Of a stretch of 31,119 nucleotides of DNA, positions 1 to 7,654 are shown in pieces (position 1 is the first letter of the stretch; every line of letters starts with the position of its first letter). Made by a program: the position numbers and the translations under genes. The notes beneath the pieces were generated by a model. The model made no database searches, was not told where the DNA came from, and saw only the letters and a list, made by a program, of their open reading frames with translations. This DNA is from an uncultured Prevotella sp. (GTDB taxonomy: Bacteria > Bacteroidota > Bacteroidia > Bacteroidales > Bacteroidaceae), in NCBI GenBank assembly GCA_937877685.1, contig CALFGU010000224.1, forward strand, positions 1 to 31,119, given 5' to 3'.

Positions 1-216
1 TTAACGGTGTTAAGCGCGTAGTTCGCTAAATATAAATTTTAGACATAAGCGCATTACAACAACAGGGTTGTTGGTTCGTTGCTTAGATTGGCAAACCGCG
101 CCCTTTTGTTCTTTGCTTAACCTGCTTTCGTTGGCTTTGTTCTTTTGTCCTTTTGTTCTTCTGTCAAAAACTAATCTTGTTTATAAAAAAACTTCTGTTC
201 TTCTGTCCAACAACTG
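1..216. other. intergenic left edge with GTTCTTCTGTC motifs
   Basis: No convincing gene is visible between the window edge and the 3' end of dtd. An open frame on the plus strand from 68 runs antisense into dtd and has no recognisable product. The stretch holds two exact copies of GTTCTTCTGTC (155-165 and 197-207) and one TTGTTCTTTTGTCC variant just before them. The same motif builds the tandem repeat between btuB and btuG about 16.5 kb away. A small perfect dyad, CAACAAC/GTTGTTG, lies at 57-73. Confidence 0.5.
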
Positions 217-669
217 TTACTCCTTGTTGTTCGTGTCCATCCAAATCGTAACCGGTCCGTCATTGATGAGCGCCACTTTCATATCTGCTCCAAATTCTCC
301 CGTACCCACTTCCTTGCCAATCAGACTGGAGAGGGTGGAGCAGAAATATTCGTAAAGCGGAATGGCCACTTCGGGACGCGCCGCTCGGATGTAGCTCGGG
401 CGGTTTCCCTTCTTCGTGCTCGCCATTAAGGTAAACTGACTTACCACTAAGGCTTCGCCACCGACATCCGTAATGCTCTTGTTCATCACTCCCGCTTCGT
501 CGTCAAAGATTCGGAGGGCGGCAACTTTCTTACAGAGCCAGTCGGCATCGTCGGGCGTATCGGTGGGCTCAATTCCAAGCAAAATTAATAGCCCGTGGGA
601 GATGTTGCTCTTTACAACGGAATTAATCGTAACTGATGCTTGACTTACGCGTTGGATTAGTATTCTCAT
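217..669 (-). CDS. dtd: D-aminoacyl-tRNA deacylase
   Basis: DTD hydrolyses the ester bond of D-aminoacyl-tRNAs (and Gly-tRNA-Ala) in the cytoplasm, preventing D-residues from entering proteins. The 150-residue product has the normal family length and starts MRILIQRVSQASV, the usual DTD N-terminus. Both signature motifs are present: SQFT at residues 77-80 and NxGPVT (NDGPVT) at 136-141, the second carrying the Gly-cisPro pair that enforces chirality. The frame stays open for 7 codons upstream to an ATG at 690, but that extension (MICILFI) is not family-like, so the ATG at 669 is chosen. It lies 96 bp downstream of uvrC on the same strand and may be co-transcribed with it. Confidence 0.95.
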   Translation of the reverse strand: MRILIQRVSQASVTINSVVKSNISHGLLILLGIEPTDTPDDADWLCKKVAALRIFDDEAGVMNKSITDVGGEALVVSQFTLMASTKKGNRPSYIRAARPEVAIPLYEYFCSTLSSLIGKEVGTGEFGADMKVALINDGPVTIWMDTNNKE

Positions 670-765
670 AATGAATAAAATGCAGATCAATGTTTGCGAA
701 AAAATAATACATTTTCGTTTCTCCGTCTGGAGAGAAATTGCACGAGTTTTGCTGATTTGTGCAAA

Positions 766-2592
766 TTAAGTAGTGGCGGCTTCAAGAGATGTGTTCTCAT
801 GAAGGGCACTAAATATTTTTGCTCCGTTTTTCTCGCCGAGCAGGGATTGGAGTTGTGCAACGCTTGCTTCTTTAATGCGCTTTACGGAACCAAACTCCTT
901 GAGGAGGGTTTGTTTTGTTTTGGGGCCTATGCCAGAAATGTTGTCCAGCGCAGAAGCAACTTGGCGCTTCGAGCGTTTCTCGCGGTGGAAGGTAATAGCG
1001 AAGCGGTGCACTTCTTCTTGCATGGCCGAAAGCGTGCGGAAGAGTTGTGACGTTGGGTCTAATCCAATGTGTGCTGGAGGAAACCCATAGAGCAGTTCAC
1101 GAGTTCTGTGGCGCTCGTTCTTTGCCAGTCCGGCGATGGGGATAGAAAGACCGAGTTCTTCTTCTACCACTTGGCGAATTACTTCCATTTGCCCCACGCC
1201 TCCGTCGGCAATGATGAGGTCGGGTAGGGGACTTTCTTCTTCTTTTAAGCGGGTGTAGCGACGGCGCACTACTTCCTTCATCGAGGCATAGTCATCTGGT
1301 CCGACTACGGTCTTGATGTTGTAGCGGCGGTAGTCTTTCTTGGCTGGTTTTAACTTTTCAAACACCACGCAAGCGGCTACGGCGTCCGACCCCTGGAGAT
1401 TAGAATTGTCGAAAAGTTCAATGCGCATGGGGAGTTTGGGAAGTCCTAATTGCTCTTGGATTTCCTTCATCAAGCGCACCTGCTTTTGTTCGGGATTTAA
1501 CTTTTCTGCTTGCTTCAAACGGTCGAACTTATATTGCTTCACGTTGAGGCGCGAGAGTTCTAAGAGCTTCTTTTTATCCCCCTTCTGAGGTATGGTTTGC
1601 AGGGCGTAATCTTCGGGCAAGTCCACGTTGAAGGGCACGATTATTTCCTTTGAGCGACTCTCGTATTTGGTTCTCATTTCCACGATACCCAGAGCCAGGA
1701 GTTCCTCATCGGTTTCGTCCAATCGCTTGGTGTATTCAAAGGTGAAGGCTTGCGTAATTGCTCCGTTGACAACGTGTAGGTAATTGATGTAAGCCTCTTT
1801 CTCGTCCGACTCAATGGCGAATACGTCGATGTTATGTAGCGTATTGCTGACCACTTCACTCTTGGCGCGATAGCCGTCAATAAGGTCGTATTGCTCCTTA
1901 ATCACCTGTGCCTCCTCAAAGCGGAGTTCTTCGGCAAGGGACAGCATTTTGGCGCGCAACTGTCTTTGAAGTTCTGCCGTATTTCCCTTCAAAATCTCCT
2001 TGCATGCCTCAATGTTTTCACGATATTCCTCTCGCGTTTCCTTACCTATGCAACAACCGCCACAACGTTTGATGTGATACTCCAAACATACCTTATAACG
2101 GCCACCATCAATGCCTTCTTGTGTCATAGGTTGGCGACACGTGCGCGGGCGATACAGTTGCCGGCAAAGGTCCAACAAAGCGTGCATCGTAGGTACGTGA
2201 GAGTAGGGACCGAAGTACACGCAATGGGGCAGATTTCGGTTTCGCGTAGAAAAAATACGCGGAAATTCCTCCTTCGTAATCGCTATCGAGGGATAGGTTT
2301 TGTCATCCTTGAGCAAGACATTATAACGCGGTTTGTACTTCTTGATTAAGTTGTTTTCAAGCAAGAGTGACTCCTCATTAGTCTTCACAACGATGTAACG
2401 GATGTCGTGAATCTTGCGCACAAGCATCTGAGTCTTCTTCGAATCATGCTCACGGTTGAAATACGAACTTACACGGCGCTTCAGGTTTTTCGCTTTCCCA
2501 ACATAAATTACCGTGCCCGACTCGTCGAGGTACTGATAGCACCCCGGCAAGTCGGGCAAGTTGCGAATAATTCCTTCTAAGTAGTCATTCAT
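766..2592 (-). CDS. uvrC: UvrABC nucleotide excision repair endonuclease subunit UvrC
   Basis: UvrC makes the dual incisions on either side of a bulky DNA lesion after UvrA/UvrB damage recognition. The 608-residue protein has the expected order. A GIY-YIG nuclease domain (about residues 16-95, with GCY..IYVGKAKNLKRR) makes the 3' cut. A cysteine cluster at about 150-180 (C..C..CGGCC) is typical of the UvrC Fe-S region. A UVR/UvrB-binding motif lies at about 205-240. The RNase H-like C-terminal nuclease contains IELFDNSNLQGSD, whose Asp is catalytic. Tandem helix-hairpin-helix motifs (ISGIGPKTKQTLL) close the protein. Its ATG overlaps the apt stop codon by one base (TAATG), indicating translational coupling with apt. 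uvrA lies 20 kb away in the window; uvrB is not present. Confidence 0.97.
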   Translation of the reverse strand: MNDYLEGIIRNLPDLPGCYQYLDESGTVIYVGKAKNLKRRVSSYFNREHDSKKTQMLVRKIHDIRYIVVKTNEESLLLENNLIKKYKPRYNVLLKDDKTYPSIAITKEEFPRIFSTRNRNLPHCVYFGPYSHVPTMHALLDLCRQLYRPRTCRQPMTQEGIDGGRYKVCLEYHIKRCGGCCIGKETREEYRENIEACKEILKGNTAELQRQLRAKMLSLAEELRFEEAQVIKEQYDLIDGYRAKSEVVSNTLHNIDVFAIESDEKEAYINYLHVVNGAITQAFTFEYTKRLDETDEELLALGIVEMRTKYESRSKEIIVPFNVDLPEDYALQTIPQKGDKKKLLELSRLNVKQYKFDRLKQAEKLNPEQKQVRLMKEIQEQLGLPKLPMRIELFDNSNLQGSDAVAACVVFEKLKPAKKDYRRYNIKTVVGPDDYASMKEVVRRRYTRLKEEESPLPDLIIADGGVGQMEVIRQVVEEELGLSIPIAGLAKNERHRTRELLYGFPPAHIGLDPTSQLFRTLSAMQEEVHRFAITFHREKRSKRQVASALDNISGIGPKTKQTLLKEFGSVKRIKEASVAQLQSLLGEKNGAKIFSALHENTSLEAATT

Positions 2593-3128
2593 TAGTCTTC
2601 AATCACAAGAAGGGTTTCCACATTTTTATCTGCTCCTAAGAACTTACGGCCTTCAAGTCCTTCAATCTTGAGTTCGATAAGACAATTTATAAATATGTCC
2701 TTAGGATGGAATTTGCTGACAAGGTTGTAAGCCGCCAACATAGAACCGCCCGTTGCGAGAAGGTCATCGTGAATCAGCACAACGTCATTCGCATTGATAG
2801 CGTCCGTATGAATTTCGATTGTGTCCGTACCATATTCCTTGCCATAACTTTCCTTGAGCGTTTCAGCAGGAAGTTTTCCTGGTTTGCGACACATTACAAA
2901 TCCGCAACCTAAGCGAGCGGCAAGAATAGCGCCCATCACGAATCCGCGTGATTCAATCCCTACGACTTTGGTGATACCCTTGTCGGCGTAAAGGCGTACC
3001 AATTCCTCAAGCATCTCATGGACGCACGCGGGATTCTTGTAAAGCGTAGATACATCCTTAAACTGAATGCCAGGAATGGGGAAGTTGGGGACGTTGCGAA
3101 GATTTTCTAATAAGAGTTGCTTATTCAT
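2592..3128 (-). CDS. apt: adenine phosphoribosyltransferase
   Basis: APT salvages adenine by transferring phosphoribose from PRPP to give AMP. The 178-residue product has the normal length. The PRPP-binding loop reads VVLIHDDLLATGGSM (about residues 116-130), and an upstream VVGIESRGFVMGA block matches the type I phosphoribosyltransferase fold. The N-terminal FPIPGIQFKDVSTL segment is also characteristic of APT. It is the first gene of an apt-uvrC-(dtd) run, with stop and start of apt/uvrC overlapping. No TAnnTTTG promoter is evident in the 195 bp upstream, which instead holds a parS-like palindrome and repeated TTTGAGACTT blocks. Confidence 0.96.
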   Translation of the reverse strand: MNKQLLLENLRNVPNFPIPGIQFKDVSTLYKNPACVHEMLEELVRLYADKGITKVVGIESRGFVMGAILAARLGCGFVMCRKPGKLPAETLKESYGKEYGTDTIEIHTDAINANDVVLIHDDLLATGGSMLAAYNLVSKFHPKDIFINCLIELKIEGLEGRKFLGADKNVETLLVIED

Positions 3129-3161
3129 ATCTAACTGAAAACGGGATATTTGTTTTTGTTT

Positions 3162-3177
3162 TGTTCCACGTGGAACA
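3162..3177. promoter_or_regulatory. parS-like ParB/Spo0J binding palindrome
   Basis: TGTTCCACGTGGAACA is a perfect 16-bp palindrome. It differs from the widely conserved bacterial parS consensus TGTTTCACGTGAAACA by one symmetric base in each half-site, and keeps the central CACGTG core. It sits in the apt-mnmG intergenic region. mnmG (gidA) is often close to the origin in bacteria, where parS sites cluster. ParA and ParB genes are not in this window, so the assignment rests on the site itself. Confidence 0.7.
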
Positions 3178-3179
3178 TT

Positions 3180-3294
3180 TTTGAGACTTGCGTAAAACAG
3201 TTTCTATTTTCCGCCATTTCATCATAGAAATTGGAGAAACAAAGAGTAACTTTTTTGAAATTCTTTGAGACTTTGTTGCGACAGTTTGAGACTT
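3180..3294. repeat. three TTTGAGACTT repeats beside the parS-like site
   Basis: TTTGAGACTT occurs at 3180-3189, 3264-3273 and 3285-3294, the last two 21 bp apart. The middle copy is preceded by ACAAAGAGTAAC at 3239-3250 with an 11-nt gap. The same pair of blocks with the same 11-nt gap recurs in the terminator after the DEAD-box helicase (11000-11034). Function unknown; the region lies between the mnmG stop and the apt start. Confidence 0.5.
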
Positions 3295-3323
3295 GGTTTT
3301 TCCTAAAATAGATATCGTTTCAC

Positions 3324-5201
3324 TTATCTTCCGAGCAGAACTAACAATACGGAAATGTCGTTGGGCGATACGCCAGGTATGCGTCCGGCTTGGGCGAGTG
3401 TTTCGGGGTCGATGGCGGTAAGTTTTTGGCGTGCCTCTGTTGAGAGTTGGGTAATCTCATTATACACGAAATGACCGCGGATTTTGATATTTTCCAAGCG
3501 TTGCATTTTGTCGGCTAAGGCGCGTTCGCGAGAAATATACCCGTGGTATTTAATTTCTATTTCTGCCGCTTCGATGATTTCCTCACGGTCGATTTCTTCG
3601 ATGCGTTCGAGGAATTCGCCAAAGGCTTTTACTTCGCCTGCCAAGTCGAGTAGGGTAATCTGTGGGCGATTTAGGAGATCGAATAACTTACATCCGCCGC
3701 GCAAGGGGGCTGTGCCTTTTGACTCTAAGTAGGGGTTGATGCGCTCTGCCTTGATGGAAAAATTCTTGGAGTAATCGATGATTTCGGCAATCTTTTTCTT
3801 CTTGTATTCAAAGCGACGGTGGCGTTCTTCACTGCAAAGTCCGTACTTTTGTGCGTAAGGTGTGAGGCGGACGTCGGCATTGTCTTGGCGCAATAAGATG
3901 CGGTATTCTGCGCGTGAGGTAAACATGCGGTAGGGTTCGTCAACGCCTTTTGTTACCAAATCATCGATGAGTACGCCGATATAAGCTTCGTCGCGGTGGA
4001 GCACAAGGGGTTCTTCGCCCTTTACTTTCAGTGCGGCATTAATCCCAGCAATGATGCCTTGAGCGGCAGCTTCTTCGTAGCCAGTCGTACCATTTACTTG
4101 TCCAGCGAAGAAGAGTCCTTCCATTTTCTTCGATTCCAACGAGTGTTTGAGTTGTGTGGGTTGGAAGAAGTCGTATTCAATGGCGTAACCCGGACGATAG
4201 ACAACGGCATCGCGGAAGCATGGCATTTTTCTCAGTGCCTCGATTTGCACATCCATAGGAAGACTTGAGGAGAACCCATTCAGGTAAAGTTCGTTGGTAT
4301 CTAAACCTTCGGGTTCGAGGAAAAGGGGGTGCTTGTCGCGGTCGGGGAAGGTGACAATCTTGGTTTCTACGGACGGACAGTAACGTGGTCCGATGCTTTG
4401 GATTTGTCCGTTGTAAAGGGGGGAATCTTCGAGTCCCGAACGCAGAATTTCGTGGACTTCAGCGTTAGTTTCACAGGTCCAACAGGGGAGTTGTGGCAAC
4501 TGTCTGTGCGGAGAGATATAACTAAAGCGATGGTAGTCGGTTTCTCCGGGTTGTTCTTCCATTTCCTCGAGATGCACCGTGCGCTTATCGATACGTACGG
4601 GCGTTCCAGTCTTCATGCGGTCCACCTCTATGCCTAATTTCACGATGGAATCGGTCAAAAGTTTTGCCGCAGGTTCCGAGCAACGACCACCTTCTACCTG
4701 TTTGCGACCGATGTGCATGAGTCCGTTGAGAAAGGTTCCCGCCGTAATCACCACCGTAGGCGCATAGAAGCGCGCACCCCAGATAGTTTCAAGACCGCGA
4801 AGCGTTCCGTTTTCCACGATGAGTTCGGCAGCTTCGTCTTGCCAAATATGAAGGTTTTCGGTGTTTTCGAGAATTTTGCGCCACTCTAAGATAAAGCGTT
4901 GGCGGTCACACTGAGCGCGCGGACTCCACATTGCAGGACCTTTTGAGCGGTTAAGAATGCGAAATTGGATTGCTGCAGCGTCCGTTACTTGCCCAGTCAT
5001 GCCTCCGAGAGCGTCGATTTCGCGCACAATCTGTCCCTTTGCAATCCCACCAATAGCAGGGTTGCAACTCATCTGAGCAATCTTGTTCATGTCCATAGTG
5101 ATGAGGCACGTCTTTGCTCCCATGCGTGCTGCCGCAGATGCTGCTTCGCAACCCGCATGTCCCGCACCGACAACGAGGACATCGTAATGAAATTCAGTCA
5201 T
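3324..5201 (-). CDS. mnmG: tRNA uridine-5-carboxymethylaminomethyl(34) synthesis enzyme MnmG
   Basis: MnmG (GidA) works with the GTPase MnmE to install the carboxymethylaminomethyl group on wobble U34 of several tRNAs, using FAD and methylene-tetrahydrofolate. The 625-residue protein has the FAD-binding VVGAGHAGCEAA motif at residues 10-21 and the family signature SCNPAIGGIAKGQIVREID shortly after. A second signature with PGYAIEYDFF follows, and EPYRMFTSRAEYRILLRQDNAD lies in the C-terminal half. The start is the only sensible ATG before the Rossmann fold. It is probably monocistronic or leads a run: a TAATTTTG promoter element lies about 55 bp upstream and a terminator for the previous gene lies beyond that. 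Confidence 0.97.
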   Translation of the reverse strand: MTEFHYDVLVVGAGHAGCEAASAAARMGAKTCLITMDMNKIAQMSCNPAIGGIAKGQIVREIDALGGMTGQVTDAAAIQFRILNRSKGPAMWSPRAQCDRQRFILEWRKILENTENLHIWQDEAAELIVENGTLRGLETIWGARFYAPTVVITAGTFLNGLMHIGRKQVEGGRCSEPAAKLLTDSIVKLGIEVDRMKTGTPVRIDKRTVHLEEMEEQPGETDYHRFSYISPHRQLPQLPCWTCETNAEVHEILRSGLEDSPLYNGQIQSIGPRYCPSVETKIVTFPDRDKHPLFLEPEGLDTNELYLNGFSSSLPMDVQIEALRKMPCFRDAVVYRPGYAIEYDFFQPTQLKHSLESKKMEGLFFAGQVNGTTGYEEAAAQGIIAGINAALKVKGEEPLVLHRDEAYIGVLIDDLVTKGVDEPYRMFTSRAEYRILLRQDNADVRLTPYAQKYGLCSEERHRRFEYKKKKIAEIIDYSKNFSIKAERINPYLESKGTAPLRGGCKLFDLLNRPQITLLDLAGEVKAFGEFLERIEEIDREEIIEAAEIEIKYHGYISRERALADKMQRLENIKIRGHFVYNEITQLSTEARQKLTAIDPETLAQAGRIPGVSPNDISVLLVLLGR

Positions 5202-5254
5202 AGATTTTCTGAAGTGTTAGTGGCGGAAAGAAGTCCACCCATCTTAATTTTCAG

Positions 5255-5262
5255 CAAAATTA
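5255..5262 (-). promoter_or_regulatory. putative mnmG promoter (-7 element)
   Basis: On the minus strand this reads TAATTTTG, matching the Bacteroidetes -7 consensus TAnnTTTG. A T-rich TTTT tract lies about 19 bp upstream in place of the usual TTTG. The predicted transcript would start about 48 nt before the mnmG ATG. Confidence 0.4.
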
Positions 5263-5450
5263 GCAAGGATTGTTTAATTAGAAAAACGTTAGCGCCAAGA
5301 TTCAAGCGTTTTACGCTCACTATTCTGTGTGATTCGCAAAATAGTCCACCGCACTTGCTCAAAACGTTATCTTAAATTGTAAAAACAAAGCCTCAAAGAG
5401 GGCGCACAAAGAGTAATACTTTTTTCATAAAGTTAGACTCTTTTCGCCCT

Positions 5451-5490
5451 AAAAAAGAGTCACACGTCCCTCGGCGGAAGAACGTGTGAC
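5451..5490 (-). terminator. intrinsic terminator after zinc-ribbon protein gene
   Basis: Perfect 9-bp arms GTCACACGT (5459-5467) and ACGTGTGAC (5482-5490) enclose a 14-nt loop. Read on the minus strand they are followed by TCTTTTTT (5458-5451). It lies about 30 bp beyond the stop codon of the gene at 5523-5918. Confidence 0.75.
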
Positions 5491-5522
5491 GATGATAAAT
5501 AGGAATGAGCGGGTTGTGGATA

Positions 5523-5918
5523 TTAATAGTATGAATTTTCCATGTTCCACATCTCAAAAATAAATGAGATGTTTTCATATGTCCAATAACCCACCAACAA
5601 CATAGAGATGAGGAAACTTATAATCTTAATGGGGAGATTCTTTATTGACAATGGAATTAGAAGGAAGCAAATGTTGGTGAAGAGGTATATAAAAGTTATT
5701 ATAATGTTTGTCATACGCCAATCTCCCCAATAATTGTTGTCGATGTATCTCAAAAGATTTACCGTCAGATTAGATACAATTTGGATTACGATGTAAGCCA
5801 TGAGCATGAGAGCGGAATAATCTATTCCAGATTTCTTAACTTTTTCGATAGGTGTGCCACACTGATTGCAGTAAAGCGCATTTGCTTCGTTTTCTTTTTG
5901 ACATTTAGGGCAATTCAT
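5523..5918 (-). CDS. zinc-ribbon domain membrane protein of unknown function
   Basis: Hypothetical protein of 131 residues. The N-terminus is a small zinc ribbon: CPKC at residues 3-6 and CNQC at 17-20, the CxxC-x10-CxxC pattern of the zinc-ribbon (DUF2116/zinc_ribbon_2-like) families. Three hydrophobic segments follow, at about residues 33-55, 69-92 and 94-118, so it should be an integral inner-membrane protein with the zinc ribbon at its N-terminal end. The coding region is more AT-rich than its neighbours. It lies 74 bp downstream of dprA on the same strand and has its own terminator. No specific role can be assigned; such proteins are common as uncharacterised single genes. Confidence 0.75.
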   Translation of the reverse strand: MNCPKCQKENEANALYCNQCGTPIEKVKKSGIDYSALMLMAYIVIQIVSNLTVNLLRYIDNNYWGDWRMTNIIITFIYLFTNICFLLIPLSIKNLPIKIISFLISMLLVGYWTYENISFIFEMWNMENSYY

Positions 5919-5992
5919 AATTTTGATTTTTTAGTTAAACATTAATATGTGTAATTAATAAGGATGCTGTGTTGAGAAGGTATCAGGTAGGG

Positions 5993-7111
5993 TCACAACC
6001 CTAAGAGTTTGTAGCGCCCACCAACGAGAGGTTTCACCACACCTTTCATTTCCAACTCAAAGAGTAGGGCGGTGAGCGAACCAACTGGGATATTCACGTC
6101 AACGACCAACTTATTGATGTGCACACCTTCCATATTCCCCTTCAAGGCTAAGCATACGCGCGCCTCATCTTCGGTGAATTCGGGAAAAAGTGAAGGCTGG
6201 CGGGGCAGGAGTGCGGAAGTCGTGTCTGGCCAATTCAGCGCCGTGGTCATGTCTTTGGCACAGGTGATAAGGTTTGCCTTTTGCTGGGCAATAAGTTTGT
6301 TGCACCCCGCCGAGAATTGGTCATTGATGCGACCGGGGAAGGCAAAGACCTCGCGATTATAGTCGTGTGCCAAATTTGCCGTGATGAGCGCGCCCCCATG
6401 TTCGGCACTCTCCACCACAACCGTTGCTTCCGACATTCCGGCAACGATGCGGTTGCGACGCACAAAGTTTCCCTTGTCGGGATTTGTGCGTGAGAAGTAT
6501 TCGGTTAAGAGTCCGCCCTGCTTCAACATCTGTTGCGCCGTCGTGCGATGCAAAGAAGGGTAAATCATGTCCAATCCGTGTGCCAAAATTCCGACCGTCG
6601 GTAAATCCGATGCTAAACAAGCGCGGTGTGTGTGAATATCTACGCCGTATGCAAGTCCGCTAACTACCAGAGTGTCAGGGTTTGTTTGCTTTAATTCAGG
6701 TAAGAAATCGTGACAAATAGACTTGCCGTATTCAGAGATTCTTCGCGTTCCGACAATGGAAATCACGCGAGGCGCATTCAGATTTGCATTTCCGAGGAAG
6801 AAAAGCACGAGGGGCGGGTCTTGTATTTCCTTTAGTCGCGCTGGGTAATCCTCATCGTTGAGAGCAAGGATGCGGATGTTGCCTTTCTTGCAGAATTCCA
6901 TTTCTTCCTGAGCGCGCTTTAAGGCATCGTCATATCCATCACGCAGGATGCCTAACAATTTTGGCGAGATGAGCGGTGGTAAGTTTTCTGTTTGATGCAA
7001 CAAATCGAACACCGCCTTTGCGCTCCCCAGTTCCTTATACAGGGCCAGCGCCATGGGTTGCGAAAGTCCGCGAATGCGAGTTAGGGCAAGGGTGAGAAGA
7101 TGTTCTTCCAT
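5993..7111 (-). CDS. dprA: DNA-processing protein DprA
   Basis: DprA binds incoming single-stranded DNA during natural transformation and loads RecA. The 372-residue protein has three parts. A helical N-terminal region (about 1-75, with TRIRGLSQPMALALYKELGS) resembles a helix-hairpin-helix. The Rossmann-like core begins at about 113 with RVISIVGTRRISEYG, VVSGLAYGVDIHTHRACL and FVRRNRIVAGMSEATVVVESAEHGGALITA. A C-terminal winged-helix domain spans about 310-372. All core motifs are intact, so it is likely functional. The thioesterase gene lies only 14 bp upstream on the same strand, suggesting an operon. Confidence 0.96.
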   Translation of the reverse strand: MEEHLLTLALTRIRGLSQPMALALYKELGSAKAVFDLLHQTENLPPLISPKLLGILRDGYDDALKRAQEEMEFCKKGNIRILALNDEDYPARLKEIQDPPLVLFFLGNANLNAPRVISIVGTRRISEYGKSICHDFLPELKQTNPDTLVVSGLAYGVDIHTHRACLASDLPTVGILAHGLDMIYPSLHRTTAQQMLKQGGLLTEYFSRTNPDKGNFVRRNRIVAGMSEATVVVESAEHGGALITANLAHDYNREVFAFPGRINDQFSAGCNKLIAQQKANLITCAKDMTTALNWPDTTSALLPRQPSLFPEFTEDEARVCLALKGNMEGVHINKLVVDVNIPVGSLTALLFELEMKGVVKPLVGGRYKLLGL

Positions 7112-7125
7112 GAGTTAGAAGATTT

Positions 7126-7542
7126 TTATTTTTCAGCAGGCGCATATTCAGAATAAGGACCGAAGAAAATCTCGTCCAGTTCCTGACATTCCTTCAGCCT
7201 TCCGTTAATGAGGCAAACGGTATCCACTGTAGCCTTCAAGACCAACTTGTCGTCGCTCGCGCGATAGATGTTTTGCGTGAAGACATACTTAATGCCGTCC
7301 TTCTTTACGTCAACCGTGCAACGGAAACTATCGCCCGAAGTCAGGGGCGTCTTAAACGCCATCGTGATTCTTGCCACCACGGCATCAATTCCGCGATTGT
7401 GAAGGTCGGCAAACGAAACGTTGTAAGAGCGCAAGAATTCGTGGCGCGCATGTTCCAAATAGTGCTGATAGTTGGCATTATTGACAATGCCCTGAAGGTC
7501 GCATTCGTAATCGCGTACCTTTAGCGTGATAGAGTAAGGCAT
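7126..7542 (-). CDS. acyl-CoA thioesterase, YbgC/4HBT hotdog family
   Basis: This 138-residue protein is a single hotdog-fold thioesterase domain. The N-terminal RDYECDLQGIVNNANYQHYLEHARHEFL matches the YbgC/4-hydroxybenzoyl-CoA thioesterase signature (Y-x-x-D-x-x-G-hydrophobic-V-x-x-x-x-Y). The Asp at residue 14 is the expected catalytic acid, and the helix follows directly. Family members hydrolyse short- to medium-chain acyl-CoA thioesters in the cytoplasm; the real substrate cannot be read from sequence. It is followed after 14 bp by dprA and preceded by the DUF2851 gene after 112 bp. Confidence 0.85.
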   Translation of the reverse strand: MPYSITLKVRDYECDLQGIVNNANYQHYLEHARHEFLRSYNVSFADLHNRGIDAVVARITMAFKTPLTSGDSFRCTVDVKKDGIKYVFTQNIYRASDDKLVLKATVDTVCLINGRLKECQELDEIFFGPYSEYAPAEK

Positions 7543-7591
7543 GGTGTATGTAATGTTTGGTTTATTTCAAAAAGCATATCCCTTTAAGGAA

Positions 7592-7651
7592 AAATTAAGT
7601 CCGACTTAGGAAAAACTATAAGTGAGTTAATTTAAATTAAGTGGGACTTAG
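7592..7651. repeat. 18-bp direct repeat after the DUF2851 gene
   Basis: AAATTAAGTCCGACTTAG (7592-7609) and AAATTAAGTGGGACTTAG (7634-7651) are direct repeats differing only at the central CC/GG. Because AAGTSSGACTT is itself nearly self-complementary, the two copies could pair with themselves or each other. An AATTTAAATT palindrome joins the second copy. Located just past the stop codon of the DUF2851 gene, so a 3'-end structure is possible, though no clean U-tract hairpin was found. Confidence 0.45.
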
Positions 7652-7654
7652 TTT

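Larger units (their letters stand above)
5202..5522. other. intergenic region between zinc-ribbon gene and mnmG
   Basis: No supported gene. From right to left (the direction of transcription) it holds the intrinsic terminator of the zinc-ribbon gene, a second imperfect inverted repeat (GGGCG...CGCCC arms, about 5400-5450), and the putative mnmG promoter. An ACAAAGAGTAA block at about 5406-5416 matches the block seen near 3239 and 11000. The minus-strand open frame 5393-5578 crosses the terminator and is not credible. Confidence 0.5.

Noticed and set aside
68..355. 95-codon plus-strand open frame at the left edge
   Set aside because: It is antisense to dtd over much of its length and its leucine-rich translation comes from TTGTTCTTTTG repeats.
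5393..5450. Second inverted repeat as an additional mnmG-region terminator
   Set aside because: Arms are unequal in length and bulged; the hairpin at 5459-5490 already provides a better terminator.
5393..5578. Small minus-strand open frame overlapping the end of the zinc-ribbon gene
   Set aside because: It crosses the intrinsic terminator and overlaps a better-supported gene in another frame.
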